64,000 bases of DNA from Flavobacteriaceae bacterium (GTDB lineage: Bacteria > Bacteroidota > Bacteroidia > Flavobacteriales > Flavobacteriaceae): positions 160,119-224,118 of the forward strand of contig JAQWJJ010000011.1 in NCBI GenBank assembly GCA_029248405.1. Direction: 5' to 3'. The position numbers and the translations under genes were made by a program. Numbering within the stretch: position 1 is the first letter of the stretch; each line of letters begins with the position of its first letter. Of this stretch, positions 22,644 through 32,731 are shown in pieces. The notes under the pieces are model-generated. The model ran no database searches. It was not told where the DNA came from and saw only the letters and a list, made by a program, of their open reading frames with translations.

Positions 22644-23597
22644 ATGAGCTTTGTCTATCTTTTTTTAGGGTTAACCTTGCTGGTTGTGGGTGGAGAATTT
22701 TTGGTCCGCGCCGCGGTAGGCCTTTCTTTTAAATTAAGACTATCCAAAATGGTCATTGGTCTGACGGTCGTTTCTTTTGCGACCTCTGCACCAGAGTTGA
22801 TTGTGAGTTTAACGGCCGCCTTAGATGGTTATGGTGCTATTGCACTAGGAAATGTTATTGGGAGTAATATTGCGAATATCGGGCTGGTTCTGGGCATTAC
22901 AGCCTTAATCACGCCGTTGGCTATAGAGCGTGATTTTTACCGAATCAACTGGCCTGCGATGTTTTTTGTTACTGTGCTTTTTACTGCATTTTTATTAGAA
23001 GGCGACGGTTTGAGCAGGGCAGAAGGTTCAATCTTGTTTGCCTGTCTTGTGGTGTATTTGGTGCTATTGATCCGCAAGGCCAAAAGCACGCCCGAAACGC
23101 AGACCGAAGATATTGATGGTTTTGACCAAAACTTAGGCCAAGTCTCGGCGTTCAAAATAGCGATTTGGTTATTGATTGGCGCTGTTTCACTTTATTGGGG
23201 GAGTGAATGGCTCGTCGATGGGGCTGTGGTCATCGCCAGTGACCTTGGTGTAAGCCAGCGTGTGATCGCTGTGACAATTATCGCCGTTGGGACTAGTGTT
23301 CCTGAATTGGCTGCTTCTGTCATTGCAGCACTTAAGAAGGAAAGAGCACTGTCTCTAGGGAATTTGATTGGGTCTAATATCTTCAATATTGCTTGCGTTC
23401 TCGGACTGACCTCTATGATTCATCCTCTTGATACAGTCACGTCAGATGTTTTGCCCCATGATTTATTCTGGATGATCGGTTTTGCATTAGTGGCTATGGT
23501 CCTGATATTCTTGCCCAAACGGCATCAAATTGGTCGTTACGAAGGGTTATTTCTTCTGATTGCTTACGCTACCTTCATCAGTCTGACGATTCGTTGA
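22644..23597 (+). CDS. Calcium/sodium antiporter (CaCA family, YrbG-like)
   Basis: The 317-residue inner-membrane exchanger has two inverted repeats of about five helices. Each carries an alpha-repeat: VVSFATSAPELIVSLTAAL with ALGNVIGSNIANIGLVLG in the first half, and AVGTSVPELAASVIAALK with SLGNLIGSNIFNIACVLG in the second. The acidic Glu in each PEL motif is an ion ligand. The ATG at 22644 is preferred to an upstream TTG. A cytoplasmic loop near residue 150 separates the repeats. Confidence 0.93.
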   Translation: MSFVYLFLGLTLLVVGGEFLVRAAVGLSFKLRLSKMVIGLTVVSFATSAPELIVSLTAALDGYGAIALGNVIGSNIANIGLVLGITALITPLAIERDFYRINWPAMFFVTVLFTAFLLEGDGLSRAEGSILFACLVVYLVLLIRKAKSTPETQTEDIDGFDQNLGQVSAFKIAIWLLIGAVSLYWGSEWLVDGAVVIASDLGVSQRVIAVTIIAVGTSVPELAASVIAALKKERALSLGNLIGSNIFNIACVLGLTSMIHPLDTVTSDVLPHDLFWMIGFALVAMVLIFLPKRHQIGRYEGLFLLIAYATFISLTIR

Positions 23598-23651
23598 TTG
23601 TTTTTTTTTAAAATGATCACAAATCAACAAAAAAATAGGGGGGGTGTTGAT
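23593..23651. repeat. Overlapping inverted repeats with a seven-G run before glutamine synthetase
   Basis: GTTGATT (23593-23599) can pair with AATCAAC (23622-23628), and ATCAACA can alternatively pair with TGTTGAT (23645-23651). A run of seven G (23638-23644) lies between. The element starts within the antiporter stop codon; function unknown. Confidence 0.4.
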
Positions 23652-23713
23652 AAAATAATTAGCTTTTATATAAATATGGGTCCATTAATATAGGGTTAAT
23701 TAGGAAATTCAAT

Positions 23714-23721
23714 TATTTTTG
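23714..23721 (+). promoter_or_regulatory. -7 box of glutamine synthetase III
   Basis: TATTTTTG fits TAnnTTTG and lies 27 nt upstream of the ATG at 23749. A -33 element is not obvious. Confidence 0.45.
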
Positions 23722-23748
23722 TGGCTTAAATTGATAAAACTACCTCAT

Positions 23749-25935
23749 ATGTCAACATTACGATTTCAAGCCCTAAAAGAAACGCTTAGCCGCCAGCCGA
23801 TAGCCGTTACGGAACCTGCTCGCCGGTCTGAAATTTTTGGCAACAATGTCTTTAGTGGTACGGCCATGCGTCAGTACCTGACCAAGGATTCATACAAGAG
23901 TGTCATGGAGGCCATTGAAAAAGGCACAAAGATTGACCGTAATGTGGCCGACCATATTTCAACAGGAATGAAGGAGTGGGCCATTTCAAAAGGGGCGACT
24001 CATTATACACACTGGTTTCAGCCATTGACTGGCGCCACTGCTGAAAAGCATGATGCGTTTTTTGAAACCATAGAAGATGGAACGGCAATAGAAAAATTTG
24101 GTGGCGGTCAGTTAGTGCAGCAAGAGCCTGATGCGTCGAGTTTTCCAAACGGCGGCATCAGAAATACTTTTGAAGCCCGCGGATATACCGCTTGGGACCC
24201 CACATCACCAGCCTTCATTTACGGAACAACTCTATGTGTGCCTACTGTATTTGTGGCCTATACCGGAGAAGCACTGGACAACAAAACTCCTTTGCTGCGT
24301 GCGCTACAAACTATTGATCAGGCGGCTACGGATGTGGTCAAATATTTTGATAAATCTGTGACCAAAGTAGTGGCGACTTTAGGTTGGGAGCAAGAGTACT
24401 TTTTGATTGACAAGGCCTTAGTGGCTGCTCGCCCTGACCTCAAATTGGCTGGACGGACCTTGCTAGGCCATTCTTCTGCCAAAGGACAGCAATTAGACGA
24501 CCATTATTTTGGCTCGATACCCACTCGCGTTTTGAATTTCATGCGTGATCTAGAAAATGAATGCATGCTTCTTGGTGTGCCGGTCAAAACCCGTCACAAT
24601 GAAGTGGCGCCAAATCAATTTGAATTGGCCCCTATTTTTGAGGAAGCGAACCTTGCTGTAGACCACAATTCATTGTTGATGGATGTGATGGACAAGGTGG
24701 GTGACCGTCATAATTTTAAAGTGGTCTTTCACGAAAAACCTTTTGCAGGCATTAATGGAAGCGGTAAACACAACAACTGGTCTTTGGCCACTAGTACGGG
24801 TGTCAATTTATTGAGCCCAGGGTCAACACCAAAAAAGAATCTTCAGTTCTTGACTTTTTTCGTGAACACCATTAAAGCGGTCAATGAGTACGAAGAATTG
24901 GTTCGTGCTTCTTTTGCCAGTGCGAGTAACGACCATCGTTTAGGGGCAAACGAGGCACCACCAGCCATCATCTCTGTTTTTATCGGGTCACAACTCACAC
25001 AGGTGTTGGATGAGCTAGAGAAGGTGACTGACGGGAAGTTGTCTCCGCAAGAAAAAACAGATCTCAAACTCAACGTGGTCGGTAAGATTCCAGAAATTTT
25101 ATTGGACAACACAGACCGTAACCGAACCTCTCCATTTGCTTTTACTGGAAATAAATTCGAATTGCGTGCTGTAGGTTCAACGGCAAACTGTGCGAATCCA
25201 ATGACCGTGCTCAATGCCATCGTGGCAAAGCAGTTGATCGAGTTTAAAGCCGAAGTTGATGCGTTGATCAGTAAGCAGGGTATGAAAAAAGACGACGCGA
25301 TTTTCAATGTTTTGCGCGAATACATTAAAGATTCAAAGCGCATTCGTTTCGAAGGTGATGGGTACAGCCAAGCCTGGGAAAAAGAAGGTGTAAAGCGCGG
25401 TTTGAGTAACCACAAAAACACACCTGATGCGCTAAAAGCTAAGGTGAGTGCGAAGGCCATTAGCCTCTACGAAGAGCTTGGCATCATGAGCAAGGTTGAG
25501 ATTGAAGCACGTCACGAAATCGAAGTAGAAGAGTATGCCAAACGCATCCAGATTGAAGGCCGTATTTTAGGTGATATTGCCCGCAATCATGTTATTCCCA
25601 CAGCCATCCGTTACCAAAATATCTTGATTGAAAACGTTCAAGGGCTTAAGGATATTTATGGCACTGGATTCAAGAAAATCGCTGGAGAGCAAATGAATCT
25701 GATTGAGCAAATCAGTGAACACATCGAAAAAATCAACCAAGGCATTACGGCGATGATTGATGCCCGTAAAAAGGCTAATTTACTTGATGATATGGAGGCT
25801 TGTGCTATGGCGTATTGCAATGAAGTGCGCCCTTATTTTGATGAGATCCGCTACCATTGTGATAAATTGGAGTTGTTGATTGACGACGAACTCTGGCCAC
25901 TGGTCAAATACAGAGAATTGTTGTTCACAAGATAG
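23749..25935 (+). CDS. glnN: Glutamine synthetase type III
   Basis: The enzyme forms glutamine from glutamate, ammonia and ATP. Its 728 residues match the long GSIII class typical of Bacteroidota. The GSIII-specific N-terminal domain includes IFGNNVFSGTAMRQYL. The catalytic domain shows LGWEQEYFLID (metal-binding Glu), TRHNEVAPNQFELAPIFEE, NGSGKHNNWSLAT and RTSPFAFTGNKFELRAVG. A helical C-terminal extension follows. The ATG at 23749 is chosen. It stands alone as a transcription unit with its own -7 box and a strong terminator. Confidence 0.96.
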   Translation: MSTLRFQALKETLSRQPIAVTEPARRSEIFGNNVFSGTAMRQYLTKDSYKSVMEAIEKGTKIDRNVADHISTGMKEWAISKGATHYTHWFQPLTGATAEKHDAFFETIEDGTAIEKFGGGQLVQQEPDASSFPNGGIRNTFEARGYTAWDPTSPAFIYGTTLCVPTVFVAYTGEALDNKTPLLRALQTIDQAATDVVKYFDKSVTKVVATLGWEQEYFLIDKALVAARPDLKLAGRTLLGHSSAKGQQLDDHYFGSIPTRVLNFMRDLENECMLLGVPVKTRHNEVAPNQFELAPIFEEANLAVDHNSLLMDVMDKVGDRHNFKVVFHEKPFAGINGSGKHNNWSLATSTGVNLLSPGSTPKKNLQFLTFFVNTIKAVNEYEELVRASFASASNDHRLGANEAPPAIISVFIGSQLTQVLDELEKVTDGKLSPQEKTDLKLNVVGKIPEILLDNTDRNRTSPFAFTGNKFELRAVGSTANCANPMTVLNAIVAKQLIEFKAEVDALISKQGMKKDDAIFNVLREYIKDSKRIRFEGDGYSQAWEKEGVKRGLSNHKNTPDALKAKVSAKAISLYEELGIMSKVEIEARHEIEVEEYAKRIQIEGRILGDIARNHVIPTAIRYQNILIENVQGLKDIYGTGFKKIAGEQMNLIEQISEHIEKINQGITAMIDARKKANLLDDMEACAMAYCNEVRPYFDEIRYHCDKLELLIDDELWPLVKYRELLFTR

Positions 25936-25953
25936 AGACGACAATTAAGTGAT

Positions 25954-25996
25954 AAAGAGGTTCAAAATATTCAATTTTGAACCTCTTTATTTTTTT
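25954..25996 (+). terminator. Rho-independent terminator of glutamine synthetase
   Basis: A perfect 15-bp stem (25954-25968 with 25974-25988) and a 5-nt loop are followed by a T-rich tract. Its right arm and tail overlap the promoter of purM. Confidence 0.93.
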
Positions 25997-26003
25997 ACCT
26001 TTG
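25976..26003 (+). promoter_or_regulatory. purM promoter, -7 box almost abutting the start codon
   Basis: TACCTTTG (25996-26003) matches TAnnTTTG; a TTTG (25976-25979) lies 16 nt upstream inside the terminator stem. The ATG at 26008 is only 4 nt after the -7 box, so the transcript may be leaderless or nearly so. Confidence 0.6.
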
Positions 26004-26007
26004 TCTC

Positions 26008-27189
26008 ATGAGTCAAGAAATTTCAAAACGATATGCACAGCGCGGTGTGTCTGCCGCAAAAGAAGAGGTGCATCAGGCCATAAAAAACGTAGACAAGGGG
26101 CTTTTTCCAAAGGCTTTTTGCAAGGTCGTTCCTGACCATTTGACCGGCAGTGCAGATCACTGTTTGGTCATGCATGCGGATGGGGCAGGAACGAAATCTT
26201 CATTGGCTTATATGTACTGGAGGGAGACAGGAGATCTCAGTGTTTGGAAAGGTATCGCTCAGGACGCCTTGATCATGAATATTGATGACTTGTTGTGTGT
26301 CGGAGCGGTAGATGACATTCTGCTTTCCTCGACTATCGGCCGGAATAAAAACTTAATTCCAGGGGAGGTTTTGTCGGCCATCATCAATGGGACTGAAGAG
26401 CTCATCGAAGAATTAAAGGGCTATGGTGTGACCATTCATTCCACGGGAGGTGAGACGGCAGATGTGGGTGATCTTGTCCGCACGATCATTGTCGATTCTA
26501 CGGTGACAGCCCGCATGAGGAGAGATCAGGTGATTGATAATGCGCGTATTGCTCCAGGAGATGTGATCGTTGGATTGTCCTCTTTTGGTCAAGCGACATA
26601 TGAAACTGACTATAATGGTGGTATGGGCAGTAACGGTCTGACCTCTGCGCGTCACGATGTTTTTCATGCAGACTTGAAAGCAAAATATCCGGAAAGTTAT
26701 GATGCTGCTGTACCGAGTGATTTGGTCTATTCAGGATCTAAGTCACTGACTGAGGCTATTGAGGGAGCTCCACTTAACGCGGGGCAATTGGTTTTGTCTC
26801 CAACCAGAACCTATGCCCCGATTGTCAAATCAGTGTTTAAAGAAATTGGGCGAGATGCCATTCATGGTATGGTGCATTGCAGTGGTGGTGCACAAACCAA
26901 AATACTCCATTTTATTGATCGAGGTCATGTCATCAAAGATGATCTATTTGATGTGCCTCCGTTGTTTGCCTTGATCCAAAATGAAAGCCAAACCTCCTGG
27001 AAGGAAATGTATCAAGTCTTTAATATGGGACACCGTATGGAGTTTTATGTGGCGCAGGAACATGCTGCAGCGATTATTGACATTGCCAAAAGCATGGGGG
27101 TTGCGGCCAAAATAGTCGGACGTGTGGCGGCTTCTGATCAAAAGAGGTTGACCATAAAGAGTCCGCATGGCGTGTTTGAATACGCTTGA
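26008..27189 (+). CDS. purM: Phosphoribosylformylglycinamidine cyclo-ligase (AIR synthetase)
   Basis: This purine-pathway enzyme closes FGAM to AIR using ATP. The 393-residue protein is the longer Bacteroidota form. The AIRS N-terminal domain carries LVMHADGAGTKSSLA, DALIMNIDDLLCVGA and STGGETADVGDLV, and the C-terminal AIRS domain includes GMVHCSGGAQTKILHF and the YQVFNMGHRMEFYV motif. It is followed by prfA and pyrF in the order common in Bacteroidota, though prfA has its own promoter. Confidence 0.93.
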   Translation: MSQEISKRYAQRGVSAAKEEVHQAIKNVDKGLFPKAFCKVVPDHLTGSADHCLVMHADGAGTKSSLAYMYWRETGDLSVWKGIAQDALIMNIDDLLCVGAVDDILLSSTIGRNKNLIPGEVLSAIINGTEELIEELKGYGVTIHSTGGETADVGDLVRTIIVDSTVTARMRRDQVIDNARIAPGDVIVGLSSFGQATYETDYNGGMGSNGLTSARHDVFHADLKAKYPESYDAAVPSDLVYSGSKSLTEAIEGAPLNAGQLVLSPTRTYAPIVKSVFKEIGRDAIHGMVHCSGGAQTKILHFIDRGHVIKDDLFDVPPLFALIQNESQTSWKEMYQVFNMGHRMEFYVAQEHAAAIIDIAKSMGVAAKIVGRVAASDQKRLTIKSPHGVFEYA

Positions 27190-27237
27190 CGCCCAAATGA
27201 GTAAATTGCAGTAACTTTGCACCCCATTATAGGGGGT
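27186..27237 (+). promoter_or_regulatory. prfA promoter and leader hairpin
   Basis: TAACTTTG (27212-27219) fits TAnnTTTG, with a TTG at 27186-27188 spaced 23 nt upstream. A small hairpin, ACCCC/GGGGT (27221-27225, 27233-27237), lies in the predicted leader. Confidence 0.55.
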
Positions 27238-27247
27238 TTCATATCAT

Positions 27248-28324
27248 ATGTTAGAAAAATTAAATATTGTAAAGCAGCGTTTCGATGAGGTGAGTGATTT
27301 GATCATTCAGCCAGAAGTCATCAGTGACCAGAAACGTTATATCCAACTCAACAAGGAATATAAAGACTTGAATGCCATGATGGGGAAACGCGAAGAGTAT
27401 ATCGCATTGACCAATAGCATTGAAGAAGCTCAAGAAATTCTCAATGAGGAGACTGATGCAGAGATGATCGAGATGGCAAAAATGGAAATGGAGACGGCGC
27501 AGGAGCGCAAGCCCTTACTTGAAGAGGAAATTCGTTTCATGCTGGTGCCCAAGGATCCAGAAGATGCCAAAAATGCAGTGATGGAAATTAGAGCAGGCAC
27601 TGGCGGTGATGAAGCCAGTATTTTTGCAGGAGATTTACACCGACTTTATACCAAATATTGTGAAGGCAAAGGTTGGCAGGTCAGTGTTGTAGATTATAAT
27701 GAAGGGACCAGTGGTGGTTTTAAGGAAATTATTTTTGAAGTTAATGGTGAAGATGTTTATGGCACCCTAAAGTATGAGGCGGGAGTGCATCGGGTCCAAA
27801 GAGTGCCCCAAACCGAAACCCAAGGTAGGGTGCATACAAGTGCTGCAACAGTCATGGTGTTGCCCGAAGCAGAAGAATTTGACTTAGAACTCGATATGAG
27901 TGAAGTGAGGATAGAACGGACCACTTCAACGGGGCCGGGGGGGCAATCAGTGAACACCACTTATTCTGCCATCAAATTGCATCATGAACCTACAGGGATG
28001 ATTGTGAGCTGCCAGGATCAAAAATCGTCACACAAAAACCTAGAAAAGGCCCTCAAGGTCTTGCGCTCGCGTTTGTATGAGCTAGAATTGGCCAAAAAAA
28101 TGGAAGCCGATTCACAAAAGAGAAAGAGTATGGTTTCTTCAGGAGACCGTAGTGCAAAGATCAGAACGTATAATTATCCACAGGGACGCGTGACCGACCA
28201 CCGCATCAATTTGACCCTTTATGATTTGGGCAATATTATGGATGGCGATATTCAAAAAATTGTAGATGAGCTTCATTTGGTGCGCAATACAGAAAAACTT
28301 CAAGAGGCCGGCGAAACATTTTAA
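27248..28324 (+). CDS. prfA: Peptide chain release factor 1
   Basis: RF1 terminates translation at UAA and UAG. The 358-residue protein has a coiled N-terminal domain (about 1-100), a codon-recognition domain and the peptidyl-hydrolysis loop with the GGQ motif ([14 protein letters not shown], near residue 230). The codon-recognition loop is of the RF1 P-x-T kind ([18 protein letters not shown], including the PQT tripeptide). It lies 58 nt after purM and 9 nt before pyrF. Confidence 0.95.
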   Translation: MLEKLNIVKQRFDEVSDLIIQPEVISDQKRYIQLNKEYKDLNAMMGKREEYIALTNSIEEAQEILNEETDAEMIEMAKMEMETAQERKPLLEEEIRFMLVPKDPEDAKNAVMEIRAGTGGDEASIFAGDLHRLYTKYCEGKGWQVSVVDYNEGTSGGFKEIIFEVNGEDVYGTLKYEAGVHRVQRVPQTETQGRVHTSAATVMVLPEAEEFDLELDMSEVRIERTTSTGPGGQSVNTTYSAIKLHHEPTGMIVSCQDQKSSHKNLEKALKVLRSRLYELELAKKMEADSQKRKSMVSSGDRSAKIRTYNYPQGRVTDHRINLTLYDLGNIMDGDIQKIVDELHLVRNTEKLQEAGETF

Positions 28325-28333
28325 CAGACAAGC

Positions 28334-29161
28334 ATGACACATTCACAACTGACTCAAGCGATCCTAGAGAAACAATCTTTCTTGTGTATTGGACTGGATG
28401 TTGATTTGGATAAAATACCGCCACATTTGCTGGATGAGGAAGATCCGATTTTTGCTTTTAATAAAGCCATTATTGATGCGACGCACCATTTAGCAGTGGC
28501 TTATAAGCCCAATACTGCTTTTTATGAATCCTATGGATTAAAGGGTTGGCATGCGCTAGAGCGCACCATTAATTACCTCAATAAGTGTCATCCCGAAATA
28601 TTCACTATCGCAGATGCCAAAAGGGGAGACATCGGCAATACCTCCTCGCGCTACGCCAAAGCGTTTTTCGACGAAATGGGCTTTGATTCGGTGACCGTTG
28701 CACCCTATATGGGACGTGATTCGGTTGAACCATTTTTGGCATTCGAGAACAAGCACACCATATTATTGGCTTTAACCTCTAATGGCGGGGCGTATGATTT
28801 TCAAACCCAACAACAAGAAGGGGAGCCACTTTTTCAAAAAGTGATAGAGACCGCCATGACTTATGCGCATAGTGAACGGCTCATGTTTGTTGTTGGCGCC
28901 ACCAAAGATTCTTATTTAGCGCAAGTCAGGGCTATTGCACCTGAAGCTTTTTTGCTGGTACCCGGTGTGGGTGCTCAAGGTGGTGACTTAGCTGCTGTTT
29001 GTCAGCACGGGATGAATCATACAGTGGGTCTGTTGGTCAATTCTTCTCGAGGCATCATTTACGCCTCTAATGGTCATGATTTTGCTCAGGCTGCGGCGCA
29101 ACAGGCGCAAATCCTCCAGCAAAGCATGCAGGCTATTCTGGTCTCTCGCGGGATGGTCTAA
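28334..29161 (+). CDS. pyrF: Orotidine 5'-phosphate decarboxylase (class 2)
   Basis: The enzyme performs the last step of UMP synthesis. The 275-residue length and the [16 protein letters not shown] motif identify the class 2 (longer) pyrF type, with catalytic Asp-Lys-Asp in the DAKRGD signature. The C-terminal [12 protein letters not shown] segment forms the phosphate-binding loop. Closely spaced behind prfA, it probably shares its transcript. A short TCTGCG/CGCAGA hairpin (29173-29189) follows, without a T-run. Confidence 0.95.
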   Translation: MTHSQLTQAILEKQSFLCIGLDVDLDKIPPHLLDEEDPIFAFNKAIIDATHHLAVAYKPNTAFYESYGLKGWHALERTINYLNKCHPEIFTIADAKRGDIGNTSSRYAKAFFDEMGFDSVTVAPYMGRDSVEPFLAFENKHTILLALTSNGGAYDFQTQQQEGEPLFQKVIETAMTYAHSERLMFVVGATKDSYLAQVRAIAPEAFLLVPGVGAQGGDLAAVCQHGMNHTVGLLVNSSRGIIYASNGHDFAQAAAQQAQILQQSMQAILVSRGMV

Positions 29162-29226
29162 CCTTTTGTTGTTCTGCGACTTGCGCAGACCACAATGAGG
29201 CATCATTGAAAAATTCCAATTAAAAA

Positions 29227-29259
29227 ACATCTTTAGATGTGAATTCCGTAAATTTACGG
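29227..29259 (+). promoter_or_regulatory. Tandem palindromes upstream of icmF, candidate operator
   Basis: CCGTAAATTTACGG (29246-29259) is a perfect 14-bp palindrome ending 24 nt before the icmF ATG. Just upstream is ACATCT-TT-AGATGT (29227-29240). The first resembles a binding site for a dimeric regulator such as a TetR-type fatty-acid repressor; this is inference. Confidence 0.5.
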
Positions 29260-29283
29260 TATAAAATCTCAGTTATTTTATCA

Positions 29284-32200
29284 ATGCAACAACCGAAACC
29301 GTACCTGCCCAAACATAAAATTAGAATTGTCACAGCCGCCTCACTTTTTGATGGTCATGACGCCGCTATTAATATCATGCGGCGCATCATACAAAGCACG
29401 GGTGTTGAAGTCATCCACTTAGGTCATGACCGCAGTGTAGATGAAGTGGTGAATACTGCCATACAAGAGGATGTTAATGCCATTGCGATGACGTCATATC
29501 AAGGCGGGCATATGGAGTATTTCAAATACATGCATGATCTATTGGCGCAACGTGGTGCAGGCCACATCAAAATCTTTGGTGGTGGTGGTGGTGTGATTCT
29601 TCCGGAAGAAATTAAAGAATTAATGGCTTATGGTATTGCCAGAATTTATTCCCCTGATGACGGACGGACCATGGGGCTTCAGGGCATGATCAATGATTTG
29701 GTTGCCCAGTGTGATGTTCCGATGGGGCATGATCTGACGGCCAAAGTAGCCGATCTTACAGTGCAGAAACCAAAGACCATCGCCCGATGGATCACGGCTG
29801 CCGAAAATTTTCCAGAAAAGATGGAAGGGGCTCTTGAGGCACTCAGAGATAAAATCAAAAATGACCATACGCCTGTTTTGGGCATAACGGGTACCGGTGG
29901 TGCTGGCAAATCCTCTTTGGTGGACGAATTGGTGCGTCGTTTTTTGATTGATTTTCCTGAGAAACACTTGGCCATTATTTCTGTTGACCCCTCAAAACGC
30001 AAAACAGGAGGGGCTTTGTTGGGGGACCGCATCCGGATGAATGCCATTAACACGTCAAAAGTTTATATGCGCAGCTTGGCCACACGTCAAAGCAACTTGG
30101 CCTTGTCCAAGTATGTCAGTGCAGCGGTTGACATCGCCAAGGGAGCGGGATTTGATATGATCATTTTAGAGACTTCAGGTATTGGTCAAAGCGATACCGA
30201 AATTCTGGACCATAGTGATGTATCTCTTTATGTCATGACCCCAGAATTTGGTGCCGCGACCCAGCTCGAGAAAATTGACATGCTTGACTTTGCTGATTTG
30301 GTGGCCATTAATAAGTTTGACAAGCGCGGTGCGCTAGATGCTATCCGCGATGTCAAAAAGCAATATGTCCGCAATCATCAATTATGGGAAGTCGCGTCGT
30401 CGGACTTGCCGGTTTTTGGCACTATAGCCTCACAATTCAACGATCCAGGAATGAACCGTCTTTATGCTGCAGTAATGGAGACTATCGTCCAAAAGACCCA
30501 GACTGAATTTGACGGCCAATGGGTCCAAAGTGATCAGGAAAGTGAGAAAATATTCATCATACCTCCCGCGCGCACGCGCTATTTGTCAGAAATTGTAGAG
30601 AGCATCAGGAGTTATGACAAGGTGCTGGACCAGCAATGCGGCTACGCCCAAACACTTTATGGTATTTACAAGTCTATTGAGGGCATACTCCAGAGTCCAG
30701 TCTCTATAGACGTTCAAGGGCTGTCGTGGCAGGCTAAAGCTCTGCCTCAGGACCAAATGGACTTGATTGATGGTCTGAAGAAATCTTTTGATCGAATCAA
30801 AATAGATCTGGATCCATATCACTGGCAACGCATCATTGGATGGGCAGACCTTAAAAAGCGCTATCGTGCCCAAGACTATGTTTTTGAAGTCCGAGGCAAA
30901 CAAATAAGTATTCCGACGCATTCCACATCATTGTCGCAGACGGCTATTCCAAAAGTGGCCTTGCCAAGATACCAGGCATGGGGTGATTTACTGCGCTGGA
31001 TGCAACAAGAAAATATCCCAGGGCAATTTCCTTATACTGCCGGCCTTTACCCTTTCAAGCGCACCGCAGAAGATCCTACTAGAATGTTTGCCGGTGAAGG
31101 AGGTCCTGAACGGACAAATCATCGCTTTCATTACCTGAGTCGCGACATGGAAGCGAAGCGCTTGTCGACAGCCTTTGATAGTGTTACGCTTTATGGCAAT
31201 GATCCCGATCATCGGCCTGATATTTATGGCAAAATTGGTAATGCAGGGGTTTCGATTTGTTGTTTGGATGATGCCAAAAAGCTTTACAGTGGCTTCGACT
31301 TGACTGATCCTAAGACCTCGGTGAGCATGACCATCAATGGTCCAGCGCCCATCATTTTGGCCTATTTCATGAACGCCGCCATCGACCAAAATTGCGAAAA
31401 GTATATTCGGGACCATGATTTGACTGATGAGGTCCAAAAAACCATCAGCGCTATTTACCAGCAAAAAAATCAGCCGAGGCCTGTTTATCACGGAAAACTA
31501 CCTCAAGGCAATGATGGATTGGGTTTGATGCTGCTTGGCGTTACGGGAGATCAAGTCTTGCCCAAAGACATTTATCAAAAAATTAAATTAGAGACCTTAA
31601 CGCAGGTTAGAGGTACGGTTCAGGCAGATATTCTCAAAGAAGATCAGGCCCAAAACACCTGTATTTTCTCTACCGAATTCGCGCTCAGACTCATGGGGGA
31701 TGTTCAGGCCTATTTTATTGACCATGGTATCCGAAACTTTTATTCGGTGAGTATTTCTGGATATCATATTGCTGAGGCAGGAGCCAACCCAATTACCCAA
31801 CTGGCTTTTACCTTGTCCAATGGCTTTACCTATGTCGAATATTATTTATCTCGAGGTATGGACATCAATGATTTTGGTCCAAATCTTTCCTTTTTCTTTA
31901 GTAATGGAATCGACCCAGAATATGCTGTAATTGGTCGTGTAGCCCGCAAAATATGGGCAAAAGCGATGAAGCAGAAGTACGGCGCTGATGAGCGCTCGCA
32001 AATGCTTAAATACCATATCCAGACTTCTGGTCGCAGTCTGCATGCCCAAGAAATCGATTTTAATGACATCCGTACGACTCTTCAAGCGCTCTATGCGATT
32101 TATGACAATTGCAATTCTTTGCATACCAATGCCTACGATGAGGCCATTACCACCCCAACTGAAGATAGCGTTCGTCGTGCCATGGCGATTCAACTCATCA

Positions 32201-32709
32201 TTAATAAAGAGTTTGGTCTGACCAAAAACGAAAACCCCATTCAGGGTGCTTTTATCATTGAGGAATTAACCGATTTGGTGGAACATGCAGTGCTTATGGA
32301 ATTTGACCGTTTGACAGAACGCGGAGGTGTATTAGGGGCTATGGAAACCATGTACCAAAGGAGTAAAATTCAGGAAGAGAGCATGCATTATGAAATGCTC
32401 AAACATACCGGAGATTATCCTATAATTGGTGTCAATACGTTTCTGAGCAGCAAAGGATCACCGACAATATTGCCTGAAGAAGTCATTCGGGCTACAGAGG
32501 AAGAAAAGAAAATCCAAATCAATACACTTGTATCGCTTCATGAGCGCCATACCGATAGCCTCGAAAAGTCTTTGGGACAGCTCAGATCCGATGCCATAGA
32601 CAATGGAAATTTATTTGAAACCTTGATGGAGGTCTGTAAAATATGCTCTTTGGGCCAAATCACACACGCACTTTTTGCTGTAGGGGGTCAATACCGCAGA
32701 AATATTTAA
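29284..32709 (+). CDS. icmF: Fused isobutyryl-CoA mutase-type B12-dependent acyl-CoA mutase
   Basis: The 1,141-residue fusion has an N-terminal B12-binding domain ([12 protein letters not shown], matching the DxHxxG histidine motif). A central MeaB-like GTPase follows, with P-loop GTGGAGKSS near residue 205 and the NKFD guanine motif. A linker leads to a C-terminal mutase TIM barrel containing [15 protein letters not shown]. IcmF enzymes rearrange isobutyryl-CoA and n-butyryl-CoA, and some act on isovaleryl/pivalyl-CoA, with a built-in chaperone. The ATG at 29284 is chosen over an upstream TTG. A standalone meaB and an adenosyltransferase lie elsewhere in the window. Confidence 0.93.
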   Translation: MQQPKPYLPKHKIRIVTAASLFDGHDAAINIMRRIIQSTGVEVIHLGHDRSVDEVVNTAIQEDVNAIAMTSYQGGHMEYFKYMHDLLAQRGAGHIKIFGGGGGVILPEEIKELMAYGIARIYSPDDGRTMGLQGMINDLVAQCDVPMGHDLTAKVADLTVQKPKTIARWITAAENFPEKMEGALEALRDKIKNDHTPVLGITGTGGAGKSSLVDELVRRFLIDFPEKHLAIISVDPSKRKTGGALLGDRIRMNAINTSKVYMRSLATRQSNLALSKYVSAAVDIAKGAGFDMIILETSGIGQSDTEILDHSDVSLYVMTPEFGAATQLEKIDMLDFADLVAINKFDKRGALDAIRDVKKQYVRNHQLWEVASSDLPVFGTIASQFNDPGMNRLYAAVMETIVQKTQTEFDGQWVQSDQESEKIFIIPPARTRYLSEIVESIRSYDKVLDQQCGYAQTLYGIYKSIEGILQSPVSIDVQGLSWQAKALPQDQMDLIDGLKKSFDRIKIDLDPYHWQRIIGWADLKKRYRAQDYVFEVRGKQISIPTHSTSLSQTAIPKVALPRYQAWGDLLRWMQQENIPGQFPYTAGLYPFKRTAEDPTRMFAGEGGPERTNHRFHYLSRDMEAKRLSTAFDSVTLYGNDPDHRPDIYGKIGNAGVSICCLDDAKKLYSGFDLTDPKTSVSMTINGPAPIILAYFMNAAIDQNCEKYIRDHDLTDEVQKTISAIYQQKNQPRPVYHGKLPQGNDGLGLMLLGVTGDQVLPKDIYQKIKLETLTQVRGTVQADILKEDQAQNTCIFSTEFALRLMGDVQAYFIDHGIRNFYSVSISGYHIAEAGANPITQLAFTLSNGFTYVEYYLSRGMDINDFGPNLSFFFSNGIDPEYAVIGRVARKIWAKAMKQKYGADERSQMLKYHIQTSGRSLHAQEIDFNDIRTTLQALYAIYDNCNSLHTNAYDEAITTPTEDSVRRAMAIQLIINKEFGLTKNENPIQGAFIIEELTDLVEHAVLMEFDRLTERGGVLGAMETMYQRSKIQEESMHYEMLKHTGDYPIIGVNTFLSSKGSPTILPEEVIRATEEEKKIQINTLVSLHERHTDSLEKSLGQLRSDAIDNGNLFETLMEVCKICSLGQITHALFAVGGQYRRNI

Positions 32710-32731
32710 GTCGATTATCACGGCGACTCCT

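Noticed and set aside
24843..25460. 205-codon minus-strand frame inside glutamine synthetase
   Set aside because: It lies wholly antisense to a well-conserved gene, has no family motifs and a low-complexity translation; it is a shadow frame.
30988..31491. 167-codon minus-strand frame inside icmF
   Set aside because: Antisense to the mutase domain of icmF, no recognisable domain, explained by codon bias of the plus strand.
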